From the NCBI GenBank assembly GCA_030848705.1, contig CM061242.1:64925064-64989063 (forward strand): a stretch of 64,000 bases of DNA, in the 5' to 3' direction. Positions 33,715 to 42,920 of this stretch are shown piece after piece; position 1 is the first letter of the stretch; each line of letters begins with the position of its first letter. This DNA is from Heracleum sosnowskyi (Eukaryota > Streptophyta > Magnoliopsida > Apiales > Apiaceae). Under the pieces are notes generated by a model. It was not told the DNA's origin. It did no database searches and was given only the letters and a program-made list of their open reading frames with translations. A program made the position numbers and the translations under genes.

Positions 33715-36700
33715 TTACTTGATTTCTTGAATATCAGGCACTGTCCTGATATAGTCTGATAGAAATTTCTTTTCAGCTCTTTCTAGTTCAGCAATCATAA
33801 TCTTCTTCAGCTCCTTCATTTCTGGTTCATCTTCACCAATTTGATAAATGGCAGCTCTCAAAGAATATATGCTGTTTTTGTTCATTTCATTGCCAAGTCT
33901 GATATAAAAAGGTTTATCAGACTCTAGATTGAACTCAAGAACCTTTTTATTTAGTGCAGTTCTGAACCTAGCACTATTCCTTTTCATTTCTACCAACTTT
34001 CCATGTGCATCTCTGTATTTCGGAATGTATGCACTTGATACTCCAGCTCCACTCAAAACTTTGGATTTCATCATCCTTTCCTTCAAAACTCGAGCAGCAT
34101 CATAAGTACTTCTATTCTTTACTTCAAGTAGATATAGAACATACTCTAGCTCTTCCCAAAGTTTTAACTGGATATCAAATTCACCAAATCTATACACTCT
34201 GCCATCAGCCATAAAATATAACAAGAATTCCTTTTTGATTCCTTTGTGAAAAATCATCTGTACAGATTCTAGTTTGTCAAGGCCTTCTTGAGTAATTCCA
34301 ACTCCAAATTCTACCAATGAAAACTTGTCTTGAGATCTGTTATTAGTTCTTCTCTCTCTGTGTGAACCCAGTCCAGATTTATCAAAGGCTTCTTTTCCCA
34401 ATACTGTTCTGGTTTCTGAAAAATTCACAGCTTCAAGCTTTAAGTCTTCAAGAACTTTTGGTTTGCTGAATCCTGGAAGTAGTGTAGATTTCTGTACAAC
34501 TTGAGCAGCGTCAGAGGTTGTCATGTCTTCAATAGAAACATCAACTTGAGCAGCGTCAGAGGTTGATTTAGCTAATCTTGTTTCAACTTGAGCAATGTCA
34601 GAGGTTGAAATATCTTTCTTCTTTAGGTTAGGCTCTTCAATCATTATGCCTTTACCCTTATCAGAGTTTCTAATCACAGGTCTCCTTGTATTTTGTATAC
34701 TCTGTTGAATATTCTCTTTGATAGAAATACCAACTTCTTTCTTTCTAGGAGCCTTGATTTCCTTTCTCTTGTAGATTCCAGCTTCAAGATTTTTCTTGTG
34801 TTCCTCAGCAAGCATTTGCTCTTCAGCCTGGATATCTTCAATAGTTACATTCTTTCTATACTCTTTCATGAATATCTTAGCAGCAATCTCTTCATCAGTA
34901 GATGGATTAGTTGAAACAACTAAACTCTTGAGATTTGAAGTAGATTGACCACCAGAGTTTATTTGTCTACCAGAGTTTACTCTAGTCCTGCTTTGCCTTT
35001 GAGCAATGACCTTTCCTTTATTTCCTTTGCTTCCCCCATCAGTAGAATCATCCTTCTGTCTCAGAGCTTGAATGTCTTTGCATTTGTCTTTAGGCACATT
35101 CTCCCCCTTTTTGACATCATCAGAAAGAAGTACTGATGTCAGCAATTCAATGGCAGTAGAAATAGAAGACAGTTGAGTAGACATTGCAGTCTGGTTTTCC
35201 TCAACTTTCCCAAGCCTCTTCTTGATTTCCTCAGAATCCTTGGCTTGCTGCTTGAGCATAGAATAATAAAAAGTTCTGTCAGACTTGAAAGTAAGATCCT
35301 TCAGACTGACTTCATTTCGTAGATTAGTAAGCAGTTGTTGATTCTCATCAAATCTATTATTAAGAGATTTGACATGAACAACAGTTGCCGTTAAGCTTGT
35401 AAGTACATCAGCATTTGAGATCTTCTTGACAGAATCAGATAGTAAATCTGCAGCCCTTTGTGCTGAGAAGACACAATCTGCATCAGCCCAATTTTTGAAG
35501 TACATATTCTGAAAATGTTCATTGGTCTGTCGATTGACTTCCCGTACGTCAGCACTATTGACATCATCAGCCAATGAAACTTGAATGCTAGGGTGTGAAT
35601 GAGAACCCTCAGCATCATTTCCAGCTTCGTCATGATAGACTGCTTCATTGTCATTAAGAATATTGTCAGCAGTAAACTGTGCAGCTTCATCAATGTTCTC
35701 CTCTACTACAGCTTCAGGGATATCAGAGGTGGCCTGAGCAAAAACCTCTGCTTCTCTTTGAACAATCTCAACAACAGATTGTTGCAAAGCTTCAAGAATA
35801 ATGTTCTCAGAGTTTAGCTCATCAGTAGCCTCTTGTTCCTTTTCCATCACAGCTTCATCAATTTTCTCTGTGACTTTGACCGTCTGATTAACCTCCTCAC
35901 CTTGGTCAAGATTACAAGAAATAATTTCAGTGTGAGTGGCCAGAGATTCTTCTACCTGATCAGTTACTTGATCAGCTTCCACACCCTCTGTATAATGATC
36001 AGAATGAATAGAGGTGTGTGCTTCAAAATCAAAAATTCTGCTATCAGAACGAGTAGCAGCTTCCTCAACTACATCATTAGCCTTTGATGTAGGAGCATCT
36101 AAATCCATAGCAACATCAACATTTGCACCAGCCTCCTGAACAAACACTTCAGGAGCTTCAGTGTTTACAAACACTCTGTCCTCATCAGCATTTAAAATAT
36201 CCTCCTCAACAACAATTTCAGGAGTATCTTGAGGAACAGCTTCAGCCACAATCTCCTCATTCTCTGATGCAGGAGCTTCAGTGTCCTCAGAAACTCTGTC
36301 CATATTGACATTCACAGCACCAAAAAGATGAGCAGCCACTAGTCTTCTTTTTCTCTGATGAAGAGTTTCTTCATCAGTTTCAGTCTCTGAGGCTGCAGCA
36401 ACAGTAGCATCATCAGACTTTGCTCTATTTGCTCTTTTCTTCTTCATTCTTCTTTTCTGAGGCATAGCATTAGCATTTGATGCCCCAGCTTCAGCGTTTG
36501 ATGGCTTCACCCTTGCACTTTTAACAGCCTTCAATTTTGATTTCTTTGACCTCTGTGATTGAGACACAGAAGGTCCAGCTTCAACATGTGCAGGTGATTG
36601 TTGTTGTTGTGAATTGATCAAAAATTGTTGCACATACTCAGGCAACATCAAAACACCAACATCTCCTTTCTTGGTATCTTTATTAGTAAGATCAGAGAAT

Positions 36701-37407
36701 ATTCGTTTGTGCAATTTAAAAGAAGGAATCACATCATTCTCTAAAATCTCAATATCAGGACAGCAAAGGTTGAATATTAACTGACAAAATCTAGAGAAAT
36801 AAACAACATTCCTATTCTCTAGCATTTTCTCACCAATATTATGTAAAACTAACCTAGCAACATCAAAATGACCGCCATAAAGAAGAGAATACCCGATTTG
36901 AAGACTATCAGTGGGAATCGCATCCCAGTTGGTACACTTCTTCCCGAACGCCCTTGTTATACAGTCGAAAAAGAAACTCCATTCCTTTCTCAAGAGCGGT
37001 CGCTTCAATTGACCAATCTTTGCCAATGATCCAGAGTATCCAATTTCCCTCATCATACGAACTAACTCAGGATCGCCAACAGAGATTGTAAAAGAATTGA
37101 AATCCTCAAGTCCCAACGCATCACGAACAGTAGTTGGAGTAACTACAAATTCGTTTCCTTCAAATTCAAAAACAATAGACGGAGACCCAGTCTCTCCTCC
37201 ATTATCATAAGTACCTGTCTGCCAAAAAGTTCTGATGTTTGATGCAGACAGCTTCGATGGTGCGGTTAGAGCAGTACCAATATCAGAATTTAACAAGAAA
37301 CTCTGAATCAAATGAAACGCCTCCGGTGCATTCTCATTTGCCAAAGGAGCTGAGTAATTGTTAGGAACAAATTCTAACCCAGAAGCAACAAAAGATGTGG
37401 TGGCCAT
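33715..37407 (-). CDS. Copia B additional ORF downstream of pol, 1230 aa, function unknown
   Basis: One uninterrupted ORF from the ATG at 37407. Visible parts: an N-terminal domain (about residues 25-230) with LRKEWSFFFDCI and YFSRFCQLIFN, clearly related to the start of the Copia C extra ORF; a lysine/arginine-rich stretch (about 287-332) that looks like a nuclear localisation signal; a long acidic region (about 340-640) rich in Glu, Ala and Val; a probable coiled coil (about 690-790); and a C-terminal domain (about 1020-1230) shared with Copia A. There is no signal peptide, membrane segment or furin-like site, so the position resembles the env-like ORF of SIRE elements but the features do not. 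It starts head to head with the antisense ORF at 37945. Its integrity in a young copy suggests recent selection. Confidence 0.85.
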   Translation of the reverse strand: MATTSFVASGLEFVPNNYSAPLANENAPEAFHLIQSFLLNSDIGTALTAPSKLSASNIRTFWQTGTYDNGGETGSPSIVFEFEGNEFVVTPTTVRDALGLEDFNSFTISVGDPELVRMMREIGYSGSLAKIGQLKRPLLRKEWSFFFDCITRAFGKKCTNWDAIPTDSLQIGYSLLYGGHFDVARLVLHNIGEKMLENRNVVYFSRFCQLIFNLCCPDIEILENDVIPSFKLHKRIFSDLTNKDTKKGDVGVLMLPEYVQQFLINSQQQQSPAHVEAGPSVSQSQRSKKSKLKAVKSARVKPSNAEAGASNANAMPQKRRMKKKRANRAKSDDATVAAASETETDEETLHQRKRRLVAAHLFGAVNVNMDRVSEDTEAPASENEEIVAEAVPQDTPEIVVEEDILNADEDRVFVNTEAPEVFVQEAGANVDVAMDLDAPTSKANDVVEEAATRSDSRIFDFEAHTSIHSDHYTEGVEADQVTDQVEESLATHTEIISCNLDQGEEVNQTVKVTEKIDEAVMEKEQEATDELNSENIILEALQQSVVEIVQREAEVFAQATSDIPEAVVEENIDEAAQFTADNILNDNEAVYHDEAGNDAEGSHSHPSIQVSLADDVNSADVREVNRQTNEHFQNMYFKNWADADCVFSAQRAADLLSDSVKKISNADVLTSLTATVVHVKSLNNRFDENQQLLTNLRNEVSLKDLTFKSDRTFYYSMLKQQAKDSEEIKKRLGKVEENQTAMSTQLSSISTAIELLTSVLLSDDVKKGENVPKDKCKDIQALRQKDDSTDGGSKGNKGKVIAQRQSRTRVNSGRQINSGGQSTSNLKSLVVSTNPSTDEEIAAKIFMKEYRKNVTIEDIQAEEQMLAEEHKKNLEAGIYKRKEIKAPRKKEVGISIKENIQQSIQNTRRPVIRNSDKGKGIMIEEPNLKKKDISTSDIAQVETRLAKSTSDAAQVDVSIEDMTTSDAAQVVQKSTLLPGFSKPKVLEDLKLEAVNFSETRTVLGKEAFDKSGLGSHRERRTNNRSQDKFSLVEFGVGITQEGLDKLESVQMIFHKGIKKEFLLYFMADGRVYRFGEFDIQLKLWEELEYVLYLLEVKNRSTYDAARVLKERMMKSKVLSGAGVSSAYIPKYRDAHGKLVEMKRNSARFRTALNKKVLEFNLESDKPFYIRLGNEMNKNSIYSLRAAIYQIGEDEPEMKELKKIMIAELERAEKKFLSDYIRTVPDIQEIK

Positions 37408-37944
37408 TCGAAGATTTTGATTCGAAAGCTTAACAGAGTTTATGTGTAGAAAGGCGTTTGTGAATATGCGTGTGTGACAAAAGATGTGTATGAGTAAGAT
37501 GTGAAAATTTTAAACGAAGGTGTGTGTATTGTATAAAAATAAAATGTAAAATTAAAAACTGAACAGTTTTTAATCATCAATACACAACTGTCTTACTCCA
37601 TTTACTGTGTTAGTGGGACACGTGGCACACGTACAGATGCTGACAGCTGTATTGAACAACTTCCAACACATACGTGCAGACGAGAAGACACCGTGCATCA
37701 CATAACCGCTTTTAAAAAAAATCAATAATAATAAAATTATCGATTTGTATTTCTCAGAAACATAATAAGAAAGTACTAAGGAGCTCAACAGTCGGAAGAA
37801 TGATGACTGTCTTGGAACTCCGCACTTTCATGTTCCCAGAGCTTCGAGTCAAGCAAAACCTTTCAGTTACCCTGTGGAATGCTATAAAAACTGAAGCATT
37901 CGTCCAACAGGCAATACACATAAAAAAAAATTACCATACATCAA
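37408..37944. promoter_or_regulatory. Bidirectional intergenic region in Copia B
   Basis: 537 bp between two divergent starts. A plant-type TATA box (TATAAAA at 37883-37889) lies about 60 bp before the plus-strand ATG, which follows an A-rich leader. On the minus-strand side the leader is rich in C, A and T, with a weaker TATA-like stretch near 37525-37540. Short ORFs in the region look incidental. Confidence 0.55.
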
Positions 37945-38343
37945 ATGGCAGGAATCTTTGAATTCATGGATGTAGAATCCTTCTTAGATTTGAACTGGCG
38001 TCAACAAGCAAACTACATCATTGATGAGTTTCTTGTGTTATCATTTCTGAATGATGAAGGGCTCATAGCTGATGATGAAATAGCGGAAGGACCTATCTCC
38101 AACCCCTATGTGCACATCATCCGTCCTGGACCATATGATGTGCCCATCCTTGCAGATGATGAGGCTGTGGAGATCTGTATGATGCTCTTTTATCAGAGCT
38201 ACTTGAAGGGTTCAAAGAAGAATGTCTTCTTGGAGTCCTGCAAGCTGCAAGCCAGAAAGAGAATGCGAGAGAATGATGATGATGATTCAACATCAGGGGG
38301 TTGTCAAGCCTTGAAAATCCCAGATGCTATAATAACCTGTTAA
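37945..38343 (+). CDS. Antisense ORF of Copia B, 132 aa, function unknown
   Basis: Runs opposite to all other genes of Copia B. The protein begins MAGIFEFMDVESF, is acidic overall, and ends with SCKLQARKRM followed by an Asp run and Ser/Gly. A canonical TATA box at 37883-37889 precedes it by about 60 bp. Copia A has an antisense ORF of similar length (137 aa) in the same place, also beginning ATGGC, also acidic, and sharing SCKL-ARK near the C-terminus. I recognise no domain. It could be an element-borne regulator; it could also be a host gene fragment captured before A and B diverged. Confidence 0.65.
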   Translation: MAGIFEFMDVESFLDLNWRQQANYIIDEFLVLSFLNDEGLIADDEIAEGPISNPYVHIIRPGPYDVPILADDEAVEICMMLFYQSYLKGSKKNVFLESCKLQARKRMRENDDDDSTSGGCQALKIPDAIITC

Positions 38344-39589
38344 TCGAACAAGTAGCTAGACAAGAGTATGAACTTGTCTGAATGTAAACAAAGTTTGAAT
38401 CGATTAATGATAAAGATCCATTTTTTTTTTGTTTTACATATCAGAATTGCAAATAATCGTAAAGTGAAAGAAATGATATCACTTTAAATAGTAAACTAAC
38501 ATACTCATCAGCACTACTAATCACCATCATACTCTGTCTTTTCTCTGTTTAATGCAAAATTAATCCGTTACAAATCATACATTTTTGAAAAACAAATGTC
38601 TAATCTCAAAATTATAATATGCCTGAAACAGAGAAATTATTTTAATCATTAAAGATTAAAACAAAGTTACCTCGGCATATGTCACACAATACATCAGTGT
38701 TTACCATTTGTCCTTCTTTGTCAATAAACTCTTCTCTCAATCTGTACAGGTGTGAAAATATGTGTGTGCAATAGCAGAGTTTACTGTAATAAATATTTAA
38801 ATCATCTCAAAGTGTATAAAATCCACAAACGAAAGTAGTAAAAACTGGTTGCCTAAACTCTCACATATAACATAAAATCTGATTTTATATCTAAACTCTG
38901 TTTTCTGATATCCTTTCATTTGGATATATCTTTTAATTTTTCACCCCCTTTCTTTATTTATTTATTTATTTTTTATTTATTTTTTATTTTTCCAGTAATC
39001 AGTGGTTGGCACTAGTCACCAAAAATCAATGATTTTAGCCCTTATTTCATACAATAAGTTCCTGGATCTTCCTAGGCACAGCATGATCTCAAAGGAATTT
39101 GTGCTCTTTTTGGCATCTTTTGATTTGAGGGTGAATTCTTTTTAATTAAGAATCAGAGTTTAGACTTTTCATCAGTAAATATAATTAACTTATGAGAGAA
39201 AATGCAAACAGCTAATACAGACTCAGTGTGTAGGATCAATAAACTAAGAGATGGTATAAATACAGAGACAGTATCATGCTGTGTTAATTTACTGCACATA
39301 ATTGAGATCAGAATCTATACAACTCTTAAGGATTCACAATTACTTACTGAGAATTATGCTTCATACAAATTTCTTCATTGGTCCATATGTTTCAGACAGA
39401 ATTACAATTAGAGAATAGCATTAAACTGTAACTATCAGAGTATGACCAACAGAGTTTAGCATCAGAGTTTACTTTCAGAGTATGACTGACACTTCACAGA
39501 GTTTATTATCAGAGTTTAACATGCTGGTTCACATAACAGTTAACACATGTAAGAAATCATGAACATAAAAGTGAGTCTAACCCGTATCT
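38344..39589. other. Copia B spacer between pol and the antisense ORF
   Basis: Non-coding. It contains a (TTTATTTA)n-like tract near 38955-38990 and a cluster of CAGAGTTTA motifs at 39430-39515. Pol and antisense transcription converge here. Confidence 0.6.
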
Positions 39590-42500
39590 CTAGTCAGAAC
39601 CAGAGATCATTCCAAGTTCATTTACCAATCTTGTAAAAGTAGCTTCACTCAAAGGTTTGGTGAAGATATCTGCAAGTTGTTGGTCTGTAGACACAAAATG
39701 AAGCTCAATGTTTCCTTCTTCCACATGTTCTCTGATAAAATGATACCTTATGCTGATGTGCTTGGTCATGGAATGCTGTACTGGATTACCTGTCATAGCA
39801 ATAGCACTTTGGTTATCACAGAAAATAGGTATTCTAGAGTACCTTAACCCATAATCCAGCAATTGATTCTTCATCCATAAAATCTGTGCACAACAGCTAC
39901 CAGCTGCTATATACTCTGCTTCTGCAGTGGATGTAGAAATTGATTTCTGTTTCTTACTGTACCAAGAAACCAATCTGTCACCTAAAAATTGACAGCTTCC
40001 ACTTGTACTTTTTCTGTCTATCTTACAGCCTGCAAAATCTGCATCAGAGTAACCAATTAACTTAAACTCTGATTCTCTAGGATACCACAAACCCAGGGTT
40101 ATGGTTCCTTTGAGATATTTGAAAATCCTTTTTACAGCTGTTAGATGAGGCTCTCTGGGATCTGCTTGAAACCTTGCACAAAGACATGTTGCATACATGA
40201 TATCAGGTCTACTTGCAGTAAGATACAGTAGAGACCCTATCATTCCTCTGTAGTTAGTCATATCTACTGAGGCTCCTGTGTCTTTGTCAAGCTTCGTTGC
40301 TGTAGCCATGGGAGTTGTAGCAGATGAACTATCAAGCATACCAAATTTCTTCAGAAGATTTCTGGTATACTTTGCTTGATTGATAAAAATCCCATCATCT
40401 GTTTGCTTGACTTGTAAGCCTAGAAAATAACTAAGCTCTCCCATCATGCTCATTTGGTACCTGAATTGCATAAGCTTTGCAAACTTCTTACAAAGTTTGT
40501 CATTAGTAGATCCAAAAATAATATCATCTACATAAATTTGAACTAACAGCAAATCATCACCATAATTGAAATAAAACAAGGTTTTATCAATTGTACCTCT
40601 TGTGAACCCACTTTCTAAAAGAAATTGAGCAAGAGTTTCATACCATGCTCTTGGTGCTTGCTTTAGTCCATATAATGCCTTGTCAAGCCTGTAGACATAA
40701 TCTGGATGCTTGGAATCTACAAATCCTGGTGGTTGTTCAACAAACACTTCTTCTTCAAGCTTCCCATTGAGAAAAGCACTTTTTACATCCATCTGAAAAA
40801 CTTTAAACTTCTTGTGTGCTGCATAGGCCAGAAAAATCCTTATGGCCTCCAGTCTTGCAACTGGAGCAAAGGTTTCATCATAGTCAATTCCTTCCTGTTG
40901 TGAATAACCTTTAGCCACAAGTCTAGCCTTGTTTCTTATAATCACACCTTCACTGTCAGTCTTGTTTCTGAAAACCCACTTTGTACCTACTATTGATCTA
41001 TTCTTTGGTCTAGGTACAAGTGTCCAGACTTCATTTCTTTCAAATTCATTTAACTCTTCTTGCATTGCTGTTATCCAGTGTGCATCTTGAAGAGCTTCCT
41101 CCACTTTCTTTGGTTCTGTTTGAGACAAGAAAGCATGATACAGACACTCATTATTTGTTGCACTTCTAGTTCTTACACTAGCATCAGGATCTCCAATTAT
41201 GAGATCAGGTGTGTGTGCCTGTGTCCACTTTCTTGCTGTTGGTAAGTGGTTTCTTGCATCATTATTGAATCCTCCCCCTTGATCCATGCTCTCCTGATTC
41301 ATATGTTGACTTTCTGCAGCATCTGAGGCTCCCCCTGAATTGGATGGCTCAGAGTTTGAACTGTCAGAGTTTGAATCAGTTTCCTCAACTGACTCATTTG
41401 CTGTATCTTGTTAAGCTTCTTCACGCTCCCCCTCAACTGGTTCTCTATTTTGTTCAATTTGAGAATTTCCAGTTTCTTCAGTATTTACCAGTAGAGGATC
41501 AGAGTATGCTTCGTCAGAGTTTGTCAACCCTGCTTCATCAGAGTTTATATCATCAGAGAATAGATCTTCATTTTCAAAACGCAGTTGATCATATCCATCC
41601 TTGTCTTCAAGTCCAATTATTTTCTTGTCATCAAATGACACATGTATAGATTCCATGATCACCTTAGTTCTTAGATTATAAACTCTGAATGCTTTTGTTG
41701 ACAATGGGTAGCCAACAAAGATTCCTTCATCAGCTTTTAACTCGAACTTAGTCAACTGTTCAGGATGAGTCTTCAACACAAAGCATTTGCATCCAAATAT
41801 ATGAAAATATTTCAAATTTGGCTTCTTATTTTTCACCATCTCATATGGTGTTTTCCCATGCTTGTTGATCAATGTTGCATTTTGAGTAAAACAAGCAGAT
41901 TGAACAGCTTCTGCCCAGAAGTATGTTGGTAATTTTGCTTCATCAAGCATAGTTCTGGCTGCTTCAATTAAAGTCCTGTTCTTTCTTTCAACTACACCAT
42001 TTTGCTGTGGAGTTCCAGGTGCAGAAAATTCTTGTTTCACTCCTCTTTCCTTGCAGAAAGCTTCCATAATTGAGTTTCTGAATTCAGTTCCATTATCACT
42101 CCTTATAATTTTGACTTTGTGCTGTGATCCTTTGTCCAGTAAATTTACATGATCCATCAGAGTTTGAGCAGTTTCATCCTTCTTTGACAAGAAATACACC
42201 CATGTATATCTAGTATATTCATCAACAATTACTAGAGCATATTTCTTTCTGCCCATGGACATCACATTCACTGGTCCAAAGAGATCAACATGTAGAAGAT
42301 GATAAGGTTCCACTACTGATGATTCAGATTTGCTCTTGAAAGATGACTTCCTTTGCTTGGCTTTTTGACAAGAATCACACAAGCCATCTAGACTGAGTAT
42401 AGATTTTGGAAGTCCCCTTACAAGATCCTTTCTTATTAGCTCATTGATGTTGTTCAAATTGAGATGAGAGAGCTTCTTGTGCCAGTTCCAACTCTCTTCA

Positions 42501-42904
42501 TTTGACATTCTGGCTGTCAGACACACTATTTTTCCATCAGAGTTTGTTACCAAACTTGCTTCATAAATGTTGTTGCGCCTGTGTCCAACTAGAACAACTT
42601 TTCCAGTAGATTTACTGATAACTTCACAGTATTCACTATGAAAATCTACATGGTTTCCTCTGTCACAGATTTGACTCACAGATAGCAGATTATGCTTGAG
42701 TCCTGAGACTAGAGCTACATTTGTGATGATGACACTTCCAAGATTGATATTGCCATATCCCAGAGTGTGTCCTATGTTGCCATCTCCATAGGAAACCTTT
42801 GGGCCAGCCTTCTCCTTAAAGTCTGATAGCAGGGCTTTATTTCCAGTCATATGTCCTGAGCATCCACTGTCCAAGATAAGTGTGCTCTCTATTATACCCT
42901 GCAA
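39590..42904 (-). pseudogene. pol: Copia B pol, open except one stop codon
   Basis: Starting at TTGCAGGG (42904), Pol shows protease DSGCS; the integrase zinc-binding histidines (HKKLSH) with later CDSCQ; the integrase core acidic residues in VDLFGPV, SDNGTEF and VVERKNRT; an acidic Ser/Asn linker; RT with YVDDIIFG; and RNase H with YSDADFAG. The only break is a TAA at 41411-41413 in the integrase-RT linker; both sides are in the same frame. Residue positions run from protease at about 12 to the last codon before 39590. Proteins act in cytoplasmic particles (protease, RT, RNase H) and the nucleus (integrase). The pol frame is offset +1 from gag. Confidence 0.92.
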
Positions 42905-42920
42905 TCACAAACAAACACTA
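42905..42920 (-). promoter_or_regulatory. Gag/pol boundary of Copia B
   Basis: The gag TAG (42920-42918) is followed after 13 bases by TTGCAGGG, with TGA directly before it in the pol frame. The sequence resembles a splice acceptor. Confidence 0.45.

Noticed and set aside
33715..37407. Calling the 1230-aa ORF an envelope protein
   Set aside because: The position after pol fits, but there is no signal peptide, hydrophobic segment or cleavage site.
37945..38343. Host gene interrupted by transposons
   Set aside because: It lies inside Copia B between its LTRs, and a related ORF occupies the same place in Copia A, so it belongs to the elements.
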